From NCBI GenBank assembly GCA_035363255.1, contig DAOSES010000007.1:30840-94839 (forward strand): DNA of 64,000 nt, given 5' to 3'. A model generated the notes under the pieces. The model was not told where the DNA came from, ran no database searches, and was given only the letters and a program-made list of their open reading frames with translations. How positions within the stretch are numbered: position 1 is the stretch's first letter; every line of letters starts with the position of its first letter. Shown in pieces: positions 1-9,235 of this stretch. A program made the translations under genes and the position numbers. The DNA is from T3SED10-260 sp035363255 (GTDB taxonomy: Bacteria > Caldisericota > Caldisericia > UBA6126).

Positions 1-660
1 TTTTTGGATCCATTGCATATGCTCGTTGTATTTTTCTTCATTCATGAGTTCATGAGCTTTTTTCATATTGCCTTGCGACAAGAGGACAATCAAATCAATA
101 TGTGCTGGATTGCAGGCATTTTTGTTGAGTAGTATTTTTATTTGATCTAACGATAGTCGGTGGAAGGGTAGGCTTACGGTTCGAGAAAGAATAGTGGCAG
201 GAATGGAATCAAGCTGAGAAGTGGTCATGAGATATATGGTTGAGGCATTGGGCTCTTCAAGACTTTTAAGCATGGAATTAAAGGCATCCATGGTTAAAAA
301 ATGAATATCATCTATGTGGATAACTTTTCTGGGGGCATAAGCTGGCTTCCAAGAGGAAAACTCTTGAATTTTACGAGCGGTATCGATTCCAATGGAAGCT
401 CCATCCTGGGATGAAAAATAATAATAATCGGGATGGGCACCAGATAAGTGCATTCTGCATGATTTGCATTCTCCGCATGCAAATCCGTGTTTGCTTTGAA
501 TGCAAAGTAAGTCTTGTGCCAGATGCTGAGCGAAAAAAGTCTTTCCGCTTCCTGAAGGACCCGCAAACAAGAGGGAATGTGGAATTTTGTTGCGCGATAA
601 AAAACAGGACAAGATTTCATGAACCTGTTTTTGGGTATCGAATAAAGCGGAAATGCTCAT
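1..660 (-). CDS. holB: DNA polymerase III delta' subunit, 5' part (cut by window edge)
   Basis: This is the clamp-loader ATPase-fold subunit that helps load the sliding clamp on DNA. The reading frame is open from ATG at 660 to the window edge, so about 220 N-terminal residues are present and the 3' end is missing. Visible are a Walker A motif (GPSGSGKT, about residue 33), a four-cysteine zinc module ending CGECKSC (about residues 53-69), a Walker B-like HIDDIHFLT, and LKSLEEP followed by ATILSRT. The last is the delta/delta' sensor region, with SRT where active loader subunits have SRC. The start codon directly follows the darA stop (TAA then ATG) with no clear Shine-Dalgarno, which suggests translational coupling. 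The order tmk-darA-holB is the one known from Firmicutes. The call is strong; only the length is unknown. Confidence 0.92.
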   Translation of the reverse strand, partial: MSISALFDTQKQVHEILSCFLSRNKIPHSLLFAGPSGSGKTFFAQHLAQDLLCIQSKHGFACGECKSCRMHLSGAHPDYYYFSSQDGASIGIDTARKIQEFSSWKPAYAPRKVIHIDDIHFLTMDAFNSMLKSLEEPNASTIYLMTTSQLDSIPATILSRTVSLPFHRLSLDQIKILLNKNACNPAHIDLIVLLSQGNMKKAHELMNEEKYNEHMQWIQK

Positions 661-990
661 TTAGTATTTTATATACTTTTCGATGTCTATGATAAAAACC
701 TGAGCACCTCCGACAGTAACTTTAACTGGGAGACTAAAACCTGAAATTCCTTCGATCAAATTAAAGGGAAGGGTTTCTACATAACGCTCTCGACTGTGAG
801 CATGCTCTTGAATAATGCTTAAGACTTCGTCTAATTTTTCGTTTTCTACGGCAATAAGCAACACGATATTTGAAACTTCAAGAAAACCACCAATACTTTT
901 TAGTTTGGTCACTTTGAAACCTTTTGACAACAAGTGATCCAGCAATTCGCGCATATCTTCTTGTTGAACGATGGAAATGATTAGCTTCAT
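661..990 (-). CDS. darA: Cyclic di-AMP receptor, PII-like (DarA/PstA, YaaQ family)
   Basis: A 109-residue PII-like trimeric protein of the family that binds c-di-AMP in Firmicutes. It begins MKLIISIVQQEDM, has the conserved GFKVTKLKSIGGFL stretch (about residues 24-37), and ends with a VGGAQVFIID strand. Length and motifs match DarA throughout. The start at 990 is supported by AAGGAGG seven bases upstream. It lies 13 bases after tmk and abuts holB, the same order as in Bacillus. The c-di-AMP synthase gene (49792-50598) is in the same window, so the genome has both maker and receptor. In known organisms DarA has no enzymatic activity and its downstream partner is unresolved. Its place behind two peptidoglycan synthases suggests a wall-linked role, which is inference. 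Confidence 0.9.
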   Translation of the reverse strand: MKLIISIVQQEDMRELLDHLLSKGFKVTKLKSIGGFLEVSNIVLLIAVENEKLDEVLSIIQEHAHSRERYVETLPFNLIEGISGFSLPVKVTVGGAQVFIIDIEKYIKY

Positions 991-1003
991 TGCTTAAACC
1001 TCC

Positions 1004-1636
1004 TTAAGGCTCATTTTTATTGAAACATCTGCCATCGATGCACTTGATGGCTTCGCTTTCCACTTTATCGGGGCTTTGATTTCCATCGATAAGAACTATG
1101 CGATCACTGTTTAGTCGGGCTAAATCCAAATATCTACTTCGAATGTCTTTTAGCAATTCCATTTGTTCAAAATATTCCTTTTCCCTGTCATCTATTCGAT
1201 GCAAGGACCTTTCCGGATCTACATCAAGCAAAATAGTCAAATCCGGTGTCAACATATCCAACAATATCTGAGATATAGTATAAACTGTTTTTAAATTTTT
1301 TTCATCTTTTCCCTGGTAGGCTATAGTAGAATCAACGTAACGATCGCATAGCACCCAATAAGCTTGGGAAAGATAGGTCTTGAGCTGCTCAACATGAAGA
1401 GCTCTGTCAGCAGAAAACAAGAATAACTCAGCAAGGAAATTAGATTGATATGCTTTTTCTGGTGAGAGATAAGTTCTAATAAACTTACCTATAATGGAGG
1501 AAGTGGGTTCTGAGGTTAAATAAACTTGTTTTTGTCGCTGAATTAGGTATTTTTCGAGTTTCGTAATTAAAGTACTTTTACCCGAACCGTCTATCCCTTC
1601 GATGGTAATGAAAAAAGATTTAGACATCTTGATCAT
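1004..1636 (-). CDS. tmk: Thymidylate kinase
   Basis: Phosphorylates dTMP to dTDP with ATP for DNA synthesis. The 210-residue protein has the usual length. It shows the P-loop GIDGSGKST (residues 14-22), the DRY motif in CDRYVDSTIAYQG (about residue 98), which binds the nucleotide base and phosphate, and the LLDVDPERS segment before the lid. The first ATG (1636) overlaps the stop of the upstream penicillin-binding protein as ATGA, typical of coupled translation. A second Met three codons later (1627) would also fit. It is followed 13 bases later by darA. Nothing is unusual in the catalytic motifs. Confidence 0.95.
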   Translation of the reverse strand: MIKMSKSFFITIEGIDGSGKSTLITKLEKYLIQRQKQVYLTSEPTSSIIGKFIRTYLSPEKAYQSNFLAELFLFSADRALHVEQLKTYLSQAYWVLCDRYVDSTIAYQGKDEKNLKTVYTISQILLDMLTPDLTILLDVDPERSLHRIDDREKEYFEQMELLKDIRSRYLDLARLNSDRIVLIDGNQSPDKVESEAIKCIDGRCFNKNEP

Positions 1637-4155
1637 TGGAACACATAATAATTGAGAATTTTATTACCAATAATATCTCCTGAAGAAGATCGCAAAATTG
1701 CTTGCAACAGGTTTACCCCAGGTATATCGGGTACATAATAGTATCGATAAGGATAGTCTGTTAAAATGGCAACCAATTGACCATTCAGATAGAGTTCGAT
1801 TGAGTTGCCTCGAGGATCAAATATATTGAATCCGATTTCGGTGGGAGATCCGATACGTAAATTGGCTGAGCCAAAATATACGCTAAAATCACCCGTATCA
1901 ACACTAGGAGGAGTATAAAGTGATTGGTCAGGCTCTTCTTTTTTGGGAGGAGGAGGGGGGGGAGGGGTCTCGTCTTTTGGAGGTGGTACGCTACTCTCGG
2001 GAGCTTTTCCTGCCTCGGGATCCTGATTTTTTTCTTTTTCGGATGAGTTGTCCTCTTTGTTGTCCGTCTTTTCTTTGGGATTCTTTTCAGTTGGAGGCGG
2101 AAGAGTATGCTTCTTTGGGCAAATGCCAAGAATTGAACTCTCTACTCTGGTTTCAGTTATCGCAGGACATGATGAATTTGCTCTCAAACCGGTTTCTCTG
2201 CATATACGAACCTGAACGAGCCCTTGAGGTTCTTTCCAATCCTGATCTATGAAAAATTTCTGTTGATAAAGTGTTTGTACAATTTGCTTGAAGATTTGAC
2301 CTGCAAAGACTGAACCATAATTTTGCACTGCTGATAAGTCGATATCTTTACTATCTGATCCTACATAAACTGCCAATACCACAGAAGGAGTAAAACCTAC
2401 AAACCAGCCATCTCTGAAATTTTCAGTCGTACCAGTCTTTCCCGCCATTGGAACTCCAGGGATATCAAGTGATGAAGCAGTTCCTGATGATTTGAAAGGT
2501 TCTTTAAGCAGTTCTGTCATCAGGTAGGCTGCCTGGGGAGATATCACTTGTTGGTATTCTTTGGAAGCTTGAAATAGTTTTTGGCCTGTCTTTCTGCGTT
2601 CAATCAAGCTTATGGCTGAAGGTTTGCAATGTTTTCCACCATTTGCAATAACTGCATTGGCTATCGCCATATCAAGGGGTTTGACTTCAAGACTTCCCAA
2701 TGCCATCGAAGGCACAGGAAGCATTGGGGTAGTAAGTCCCATTTTTACTGCGTACGCAGCTGTTTGTTCGAGTCCTACACGAAGTGCTACTTTCACTGAT
2801 GCGATATTGGAGGAGATTCCAATGGCTCTTCGGGCTGTCATAGCACCAAAATAGCCTGAAGTCCATTCTTTGGGTCTCCAGCCGTCGATGTTCATTGCTT
2901 CACTGACCAAAATACTTTCAGGGCCTAACAGCCCCTGATCAATGGCAGCAACATATGGAAAGACTTTAAAACTCGATCCGGATTGACGCTCAGCTAAAGA
3001 CCGATTGAATTTCGTGTTGGTGTAGTCGCGACCACCTACCATGGCAAATATATCACCAGTTTTTGCCGATACTGCGACTACTGCCCCCTGGGGTTGCTTC
3101 ACCCCTGCTTGATCCTGGACTGAAGATGGCAATTTCCCATCCTTTTCTGCTTGAGCCAGCACTTCATTAAATTTGCGAAAACAAAGACCTTGAATGGAAG
3201 GATGTAAATTGGTGTGTATTCGCAAGCCACCTTTGTATAGCTCCTGAGCAGACAATTTACTGACTACCTCCTCTTTGACATAGTCGATGTAATAATCCAA
3301 TCCATCAGGCAGGATGGTCTCATTGTCTGAGAATGCTTTTTGATTGGAGATTTTTACTTCCATGAGATAAGCCTTATCAGCTTGATCCTGGGTGATATAA
3401 TGATTATCAACCATTTTATTGAGTACGTTTTTTTGATAGTCTTTGATCTGCTGAGAGGGAGAAAACAATGAAAGAGCTGAAGGAGCTGGAAGAATTGATA
3501 TCAACAGGGAAGCTTCTTCAAGATTTAATTCTTTTGCATGTTTTCCAAAATACTTCCGAGCAGCAGTTTCAACCCCATAACATCCCTCGCCAAAATAAGC
3601 TTGGTTGAGATACAACTCAAGGATCTCAGTCTTTGTAAAACGTTGCTCAATACGAAGAGACATGATGATTTCTCTGACCTTGCGAGTAATGGTTTTTTCC
3701 TTGCTAAGAAACACATTTCGTGCAAGCTGTTGAGTAATAGTGCTTCCACCCTCAGCATAATCCCTGCTTATAATGTTGGAGGCAATTGCTCGAAGAACTG
3801 CTTTCATATCAACGCCAATATGTTTGTAAAAACGCTCATCCTCGGATGCAACAACAGCATCAATCACAAAGGGTGAAATGTCTGTCAAAGAAACATAGAT
3901 TCTGCGTTCAGTTAAATAGAGAATTTTGAGGACCCTGCCATCTCGATCCAATACTTCAGAAGATTCTTCGCCAGCAATAACAATTGCTTTAGTTTCTGGT
4001 AAATCTTTTGAAAAAAAGATCCATATCTGCAAAACAAAGACACTACTGAAAAAAACCAGACTCACCAATAAAATCAGCAAAAGGTTGCCGATTAAACGAT
4101 ACGGCTTTTTCTTTCGAAGCAGAGAGCTGGAAGTGTTAAGAGGATATATCAACAT
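1633..4155 (-). CDS. Class A penicillin-binding protein (bifunctional transglycosylase/transpeptidase) with proline-rich tail and Ig-like domain
   Basis: Polymerises and cross-links peptidoglycan outside the membrane. It has a single N-terminal membrane anchor (about residues 20-50). The GT51 transglycosylase domain shows EDERFYKH (about 105) and GGSTITQQLARN (about 137). The transpeptidase domain carries the three active-site motifs SSFK (about 395), SSN (about 446) and KTGT (about 573). A short cysteine-containing segment and a proline-rich linker (about 690-750, including seven prolines in a row) lead to a C-terminal Ig-like domain of about 80 residues. The start overlaps the preceding PBP gene by 20 bases without a clear Shine-Dalgarno; the stop overlaps tmk. 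It is a diverged tandem paralogue of the neighbour at 4136-6541. The proline tract is encoded partly by eight G in a row on the plus strand (1955-1962), a possible slippage site. Confidence 0.93.
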   Translation of the reverse strand: MLIYPLNTSSSLLRKKKPYRLIGNLLLILLVSLVFFSSVFVLQIWIFFSKDLPETKAIVIAGEESSEVLDRDGRVLKILYLTERRIYVSLTDISPFVIDAVVASEDERFYKHIGVDMKAVLRAIASNIISRDYAEGGSTITQQLARNVFLSKEKTITRKVREIIMSLRIEQRFTKTEILELYLNQAYFGEGCYGVETAARKYFGKHAKELNLEEASLLISILPAPSALSLFSPSQQIKDYQKNVLNKMVDNHYITQDQADKAYLMEVKISNQKAFSDNETILPDGLDYYIDYVKEEVVSKLSAQELYKGGLRIHTNLHPSIQGLCFRKFNEVLAQAEKDGKLPSSVQDQAGVKQPQGAVVAVSAKTGDIFAMVGGRDYTNTKFNRSLAERQSGSSFKVFPYVAAIDQGLLGPESILVSEAMNIDGWRPKEWTSGYFGAMTARRAIGISSNIASVKVALRVGLEQTAAYAVKMGLTTPMLPVPSMALGSLEVKPLDMAIANAVIANGGKHCKPSAISLIERRKTGQKLFQASKEYQQVISPQAAYLMTELLKEPFKSSGTASSLDIPGVPMAGKTGTTENFRDGWFVGFTPSVVLAVYVGSDSKDIDLSAVQNYGSVFAGQIFKQIVQTLYQQKFFIDQDWKEPQGLVQVRICRETGLRANSSCPAITETRVESSILGICPKKHTLPPPTEKNPKEKTDNKEDNSSEKEKNQDPEAGKAPESSVPPPKDETPPPPPPPKKEEPDQSLYTPPSVDTGDFSVYFGSANLRIGSPTEIGFNIFDPRGNSIELYLNGQLVAILTDYPYRYYYVPDIPGVNLLQAILRSSSGDIIGNKILNYYVFQ

Positions 4156-6541
4156 CAGTGCTGATCATCGTAATATATTCTTCATCATGGCGTAATACTG
4201 CCATAATTTTGATCGGTCCAGCTTCTTCAGGAATCCACTCAAAGGAGTATATACCATGTTCAAGAAGAATCACTCGTCGATTGTTGATAAAAACTTCAAC
4301 TTTATCAGCTTTAGGATGTTTAACTTCAAAAGCAATTTTAACTGCTTGCCCCACTTTCCATGGTCCTGCTGGGAGGGAAAAAGCTATGGGATTGCCATGT
4401 AGGGTGCATTTCTTTTTTGGCTCCATACCTTCGAGGAAGCCTTTTTCTTCAATATGGGGGCAATACTCTGTAGCCAACTCACCAGACTCAGAACAAATCT
4501 TGAGAAATACAAATTCTTTGCCATGAGAAGTGCAATACTTACTCGGAGAAAAACCTTTCAAATAGATGCTTGATACTCGTAAATTTTCGGGACAATCATC
4601 TGTTGCGCGAAGACCACTGTCGCGACATAAATATGCTGATTCCACATTTTCCGCTTTAGTTTTGAAAGCTACCTTTTCGAGCTTGGGAGAAAGCTTTAGT
4701 AGAAATCTTTTCACCATAGGAGCAGCAAATGAGGATCCCCATAGTTTTGCATGGGGTAGCTCCACCTCACGAGAATCACGTCCTACCCAGGCGCAGGCTA
4801 CAACTTCCGGAGTATATCCAACAAACCATCCACTCAGAAAATCCTCCGATGTTCCCGTTTTACCACCCGCATCAAATCCTACAGATCCGTTAACGTTTGC
4901 AAATACGCTTTGAAACAAGTCATTCATCAAGATAGCTGTCTCTTCTTTGATGACTCTGACAGGTTTTTGATTGAATTCAAAGAGAAGCTTATCATCTTTG
5001 GTGCTCACTTTGGTGATTGCCATGGGATCAACTCGCATCCCATCGTTGGCAAGAACCCCAAAAGCAGTTGCCATTTCGAGGGGAGATACCTCAAGACTGC
5101 CAATTGCCATACTTGGCACCGGCAACACACTTCGTTTTATGCCCATTTTTTCTGCAAAGTAGGCTAAGCGCTCCCATCCAACACGTTGAGCAACTTTGAT
5201 TGCACAAATGTTGGAAGATTTAACCAAGGCTTCCCTTACCGTAAGCTTTCCGAAGAATTGTTTTTCGCCGATCCACTCCTCGGGTATCCAGACGTTTTCT
5301 TGGTCTGGCATAGACATTGCTTCACTCTCAATCAGGGTGCCAGTACCAATGACTCCAGATTCCAAGCCTGCAGTATAATCAAATATTTTAAACAAAGATC
5401 CTGGCTGTCTTTTGGCTATACTGCGATTAAACTGAGTCTTGCTAAAATCTCGCCCTCCAACCATCGCAAGGATTTCCCCAGTCTTTGGAGACAGCACCAA
5501 AATCTGCCCTTGGGGCTGAATAACTCCGAAGTGATCGAGATAGTCTGTCTTGAAATACTTATCTTTTTCAGCCTTATCAAAAGTTTCACTTAAGGAATCA
5601 AAAGCCATGTCCTGGATAGTTAAATCCAAGGTGGTGTAAATCTTAAGACCTTGTTTGAGCAAAGCTTCTTCTGGAAACAGGTCTAAAACAAGATTTTTTA
5701 TATAATCTACAAAGTAATATTTTGATTCAAATTGAGTTTTATCTTCGAGAGTTTTAAAAACCATTTCTTCTTTGAGTGCGGCTTCATACTCCTCTTGAGA
5801 AATGAATCGATTACGCAGCATTTTTGCAAGAACCAGATCTCTTTGACGAAGGGAAGCTTCTCTGTCAACCCAGGGAGAATGAAGGGAGGGAGCATTGAGC
5901 GTCCCTGTGATTAAAGCTGCTTCAGCGATACTAATATCAGAAACCGTTTTTCCAAAAAAGTTACGTGAAGCTGCTTCAATGCCGTATGATCTTCCTGCTG
6001 GACTCGGACCAAAATAAACATAGTTCAAATAGTATTCCAAAATTTCGTCTTTAGTGTACTTTTGTTCGAGGTTGATGGCTAAAAACACTTCTCTTATCTT
6101 TCGATCATAGGTTCTTTCGGTGCTTAAAAACAAGCCTCGAGCCAATTGCTGGGAGATGGTACTACCTCCCTCCACTCGATTTTTGTTGAGAAGGTTGTTT
6201 CGAGCTGCTCTTAAAATACCAATCAAATCATACCCTTTGTGTCGGTAAAAACGTTCATCTTCAGACGCAACAATAGCGTAACGAACATGCATTGGAATAG
6301 CACTCATGGGGGTAGCTATACGGTATTCATCCAGTTCAACGCTGGCAATAAACTCCCCGTTCCGATCGAATATTTGCGAAGAAACTGGCGGATTTTCAGC
6401 TATATCTTTGATTTCAGGCAAGGAAACCACTATAGAGTTTTTCCATCGTATCAGCACTATTCCAAAGATGATGACAAAAACCAAACAGATGGAAGCAATG
6501 ATGAGTAGAATTTTATGTATTTTTTTCATTTTCACACCCAT
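4136..6541 (-). CDS. Class A penicillin-binding protein (PBP1-type)
   Basis: A second bifunctional peptidoglycan synthase, 801 residues. After an N-terminal membrane helix (about residues 8-32) come the GT51 motifs EDERFYRH (about 96) and GGSTISQQLARG (about 128). The transpeptidase motifs are SLFK (about 380), SSN (about 440) and KTGTS (about 558). The region after the transpeptidase has repeated cysteine pairs of the form CxxSGxxAxxxCP (about residues 640-720), then an Ig-like end. The motif CRETGLRANSSCP recurs in the downstream paralogue, so the pair arose by duplication. Start choice: ATG at 6541 overlaps the gltX stop by 10 bases; ATG at 6529 (MKKIHK) is an alternative with a weak GGGTG upstream. 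I expect it to be co-transcribed with gltX. Confidence 0.93.
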   Translation of the reverse strand: MGVKMKKIHKILLIIASICLVFVIIFGIVLIRWKNSIVVSLPEIKDIAENPPVSSQIFDRNGEFIASVELDEYRIATPMSAIPMHVRYAIVASEDERFYRHKGYDLIGILRAARNNLLNKNRVEGGSTISQQLARGLFLSTERTYDRKIREVFLAINLEQKYTKDEILEYYLNYVYFGPSPAGRSYGIEAASRNFFGKTVSDISIAEAALITGTLNAPSLHSPWVDREASLRQRDLVLAKMLRNRFISQEEYEAALKEEMVFKTLEDKTQFESKYYFVDYIKNLVLDLFPEEALLKQGLKIYTTLDLTIQDMAFDSLSETFDKAEKDKYFKTDYLDHFGVIQPQGQILVLSPKTGEILAMVGGRDFSKTQFNRSIAKRQPGSLFKIFDYTAGLESGVIGTGTLIESEAMSMPDQENVWIPEEWIGEKQFFGKLTVREALVKSSNICAIKVAQRVGWERLAYFAEKMGIKRSVLPVPSMAIGSLEVSPLEMATAFGVLANDGMRVDPMAITKVSTKDDKLLFEFNQKPVRVIKEETAILMNDLFQSVFANVNGSVGFDAGGKTGTSEDFLSGWFVGYTPEVVACAWVGRDSREVELPHAKLWGSSFAAPMVKRFLLKLSPKLEKVAFKTKAENVESAYLCRDSGLRATDDCPENLRVSSIYLKGFSPSKYCTSHGKEFVFLKICSESGELATEYCPHIEEKGFLEGMEPKKKCTLHGNPIAFSLPAGPWKVGQAVKIAFEVKHPKADKVEVFINNRRVILLEHGIYSFEWIPEEAGPIKIMAVLRHDEEYITMISTDVDISS

Positions 6542-7959
6542 TTCTTTAAAAATAGCTGGTATCTACGCTTAATTTCATCCCTACCAATCAAAACAAGTGT
6601 CTCAAAAAGTGAGGGAGAAAGCAAGCGACCAGTAGCACAAAATCGTACTATCCTTACTGCATCTTTTTTTGATACTTGCTGCTTAAGCAATACTTCATCG
6701 AAGAGCTTCTCTGCGTAGTCTAACTCAAGTTTCGAGGCTTCCAGAAGCTTAAGCAGGTACTCATTTAAAAATGATATGTTTTGGCTTGTGATAAGGCTTG
6801 CTTGCTCCTTGGGATCGATTTCTTGGATTGAATACTCACTGAAAGGAAGCAAGAGATCATAAAAATCATGAATGGATTTTGCCTGGTGTTTGCTTAGAGA
6901 AATAATTTGCAGAATTTTCTCCTCACTCAGATCTATGGTCTTTATCGAGTTTTGAATGAGAGGGTAAAGTTCGCTACTGGACGATTCTTGAATAACTTTT
7001 CGGTTGGTCCAGTTTAACTTGTGAAGATCAAATATAGATGGAGAAGAAGAAACGCGAGATAAATCAAACTGATCAATCATGTCTTGAAGACTGGGAAGTT
7101 CATTGGAGTTTGTGACTGGGTAGCCTAAATGAAATAGGTAGACTACCAATGCTCGGGGTAATATTCCCAAAGCCTTAAACTCTTCAATTGAAGTTTCTCC
7201 ATGTCTTTTGCTGAGTTTTGCCTTGTCTGGACCAAGAATAAGTGGAAGATGAGCAAATTGAGGAATAGGAAAACCCAAAGCATGGTAAAGAGCTATTTGT
7301 TTGGGAGTGTTGCTTAGATGATCTTCGCCTCTAATCACATGGCTTATTTTCATCATAGCATCATCAACCACAACAGCTAAATGATAGGTGGGAGTGTTGT
7401 CTTGACGAAACAAAACAAAATCCCCTATTCCCTCTGTTTTGAAAACAAGCTCTCCTTTGATAAGATCATTGAATTTGATCGTATTGGCATCAGATAGCTT
7501 GAGGCGAATCGTATGCGGAAAGCCCTGGGATATCTTTTCCATGGCCTCATGATAAGGGATATTTCTGCAGGTTCCGGGGTAGCTTGTATCCAGACCCTGG
7601 TTTTTTTGATTTTCTTTTTGTTGCTCACACTCATATCGAGAGCAAAAACATGGATATGCTTTTCCACTTTCAAGGAGCTTATTTTTGATCTCTTGATAGA
7701 ATTCATGACGTTGAGATTGGTAGTAGGGACCCTCATTCCAGCTTATGCCAAGCCATTCAAGCATTTGAAGTATTGCGTTCGAGTGAATTTCGTTGGAACG
7801 TTGGGTGTCGGTGTCCTCGATGCGTAATATCAGTATGCCATGATGATGATTCGCATATAGGAAGTTAAGCAAGGCTGTTCGAGCACTCCCCAAATGCAAG
7901 CTCCCGCTCGGGGACGGAGCAAAGCGAACACGAATCGATTCTTTACTCATCATAATCAT
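6532..7959 (-). CDS. gltX: Glutamyl-tRNA synthetase
   Basis: Charges tRNA-Glu (and possibly tRNA-Gln, since no glutamine synthetase or amidotransferase is visible in the window). It is a class I synthetase. The HIGH-type motif is HLGS inside APSPSGSLHLGSART (about residues 14-28) and the KMSKS-type motif is KLSKR (about 246). A zinc-type cysteine cluster CFCSRYEC...C lies at about residues 100-130. Length (475) is normal for bacterial GluRS. The frame opens at 7959; a third Met at 7950 directly precedes SKESIRVRFAPSPSG and is an equally good start. No clear Shine-Dalgarno is seen for either. It is the first gene of the unit running to holB. Confidence 0.95.
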   Translation of the reverse strand: MIMMSKESIRVRFAPSPSGSLHLGSARTALLNFLYANHHHGILILRIEDTDTQRSNEIHSNAILQMLEWLGISWNEGPYYQSQRHEFYQEIKNKLLESGKAYPCFCSRYECEQQKENQKNQGLDTSYPGTCRNIPYHEAMEKISQGFPHTIRLKLSDANTIKFNDLIKGELVFKTEGIGDFVLFRQDNTPTYHLAVVVDDAMMKISHVIRGEDHLSNTPKQIALYHALGFPIPQFAHLPLILGPDKAKLSKRHGETSIEEFKALGILPRALVVYLFHLGYPVTNSNELPSLQDMIDQFDLSRVSSSPSIFDLHKLNWTNRKVIQESSSSELYPLIQNSIKTIDLSEEKILQIISLSKHQAKSIHDFYDLLLPFSEYSIQEIDPKEQASLITSQNISFLNEYLLKLLEASKLELDYAEKLFDEVLLKQQVSKKDAVRIVRFCATGRLLSPSLFETLVLIGRDEIKRRYQLFLKKWV

Positions 7960-7995
7960 TTAAAACTACTAAATTCTTCATCTATTTTAAGATAT

Positions 7996-8023
7996 ATTGT
8001 ACTGATTCCTTGTGTTTTTTAAA
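7996..8023 (-). promoter_or_regulatory. Possible promoter of the gltX-PBP-tmk-darA-holB unit
   Basis: On the minus strand TTTAAA (8018-8023) and TACAAT (7996-8001) are separated by 16 bases, giving a start of transcription about 30 bases before gltX. The -10 matches consensus at five of six positions, the -35 at four. The -35 overlaps the U-tract of the upstream terminator, so the assignment is tentative. Confidence 0.35.
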
Positions 8024-8058
8024 AATAAAAAAAGCCCGACCGTTGGACTGTCGGGCTT
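8020..8058 (-). terminator. Rho-independent terminator of the membrane-ferredoxin unit
   Basis: A nine-base-pair stem (AAGCCCGAC at 8032-8040 with GTCGGGCTT at 8050-8058) and a nine-base loop are followed on the minus strand by an almost pure T tract (8020-8031). It lies 17 bases after the stop of the 8075-9235 gene. Confidence 0.9.
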
Positions 8059-8074
8059 GATAGACAGATTCTGT

Positions 8075-9235
8075 TTACTTTTTTGGAGCTATAGCGTATT
8101 TGTTGCGTGAGAACATAAAGTTTAAGAAGCTGGGTCTCACCAATTGAGCAGCTTTGAAAGGACATCGATCGACACATTCGAGACAAGCAATACAATGAGA
8201 AGTAGCGCCATGCTCGTATAGTTTGATATCCATGGGACATACCTTCCAGCAAACATTGCATTTTTCGCCTTTACACTTTACTTTGTCAACCACCACGCGA
8301 ACAGCGGAGAAGTAGTTAAAGCCAGAGTAGATAAAGCCTATTGGACAGGCAAATTTACAAAACACTCTTTTGGAAAGCATGGTGACCCATAATAACAATA
8401 TAAGGGTAGAGATTTTTAAGCCAAACATGACTTGTCCCATACCTCTGATATCTTGATAGGAAGCCATACCATAGGGAATGAAGGGGGAATTTCTGGCAAG
8501 ACCAAAGAGAGGAAACATGTCTTTTGGTAGTGCATTGATGAGGAATTGGGGAATTGCTGCAAAAGTGGTTCCTGAAGGGCATACCTTGCAAAACCACGGG
8601 CCACCAGTATTTAAAACTGGATCCACTACAAATAGAGGGAAGATAAGAAAAGGAAAGAGAAAGAAGAAGAAACGACCCCAATTGGAAAGCTTAACACTGA
8701 TAGTGAATTTTTTAAACTTAAGGAAAAACAACACAAATATTGCTCCAAAGATACCGAGGTATCGTCCTACCCAGGCAAGCATACCTATTATATCTTTGCT
8801 TTTGATCATGTTTCTGAGAGACATGGGAGCAAACATCGGTGAGGTCCAAACCAGATAGACTACTAAAAAAGCAAAAAGCGTAACAATAATCCATTTTGTG
8901 ATGCTACGCATACGATAGACTATATCTTGAAGATAGCCAAAAGGACAGAGCCATCCACAGACCATTCGACCAAACAATGCGCCAATAAGAAGGAAAATAC
9001 CCAGTACAAAGAAGGGGAAGTGACCTGTATTGAAAAAATGCTGGAAGGTTCCAGCAGGACAAGCGCCTGGGGCAAAAGGATCAGACCAGCATACCAACCA
9101 GGGCATAGGGATTCGTTTGAGAATAATAGGGGGAAGGGTGGCTAAAAAATAAAAAATACCTGTCCCAAATAAAAAACCAAAAAGCTGTACTTTGTTTTTT
9201 AATGCGCGATTGAGGTATTTATTGTTTTGTGACAT
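8075..9235 (-). CDS. 4Fe-4S membrane ferredoxin, NapH/MauN/CcoG-like
   Basis: A membrane-bound iron-sulfur electron-transfer protein of 386 residues. It has several hydrophobic helices and the hallmark membrane-side motifs CGWLCPFGYLQD (about residue 97) and CKFACPIGF (about 297), each a CxxxCP. A C-terminal two-cluster ferredoxin domain shows CxxxxCxxCxxxCP followed by CxxCxxCxxxCP (about residues 322-367). Family members pass electrons between quinols and periplasmic or cytoplasmic partners. No partner reductase is adjacent, so the substrate cannot be named. The start at 9235 is backed by GGAGGT nine bases upstream and overlaps the preceding small membrane protein gene by 17 bases. A strong terminator follows. 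Confidence 0.85.
   Translation of the reverse strand: MSQNNKYLNRALKNKVQLFGFLFGTGIFYFLATLPPIILKRIPMPWLVCWSDPFAPGACPAGTFQHFFNTGHFPFFVLGIFLLIGALFGRMVCGWLCPFGYLQDIVYRMRSITKWIIVTLFAFLVVYLVWTSPMFAPMSLRNMIKSKDIIGMLAWVGRYLGIFGAIFVLFFLKFKKFTISVKLSNWGRFFFFLFPFLIFPLFVVDPVLNTGGPWFCKVCPSGTTFAAIPQFLINALPKDMFPLFGLARNSPFIPYGMASYQDIRGMGQVMFGLKISTLILLLWVTMLSKRVFCKFACPIGFIYSGFNYFSAVRVVVDKVKCKGEKCNVCWKVCPMDIKLYEHGATSHCIACLECVDRCPFKAAQLVRPSFLNFMFSRNKYAIAPKK

Noticed and set aside
411..692. Plus-strand open frame opposite holB
   Set aside because: It is a shadow: the minus frame carries the Walker A, zinc and sensor motifs of holB.
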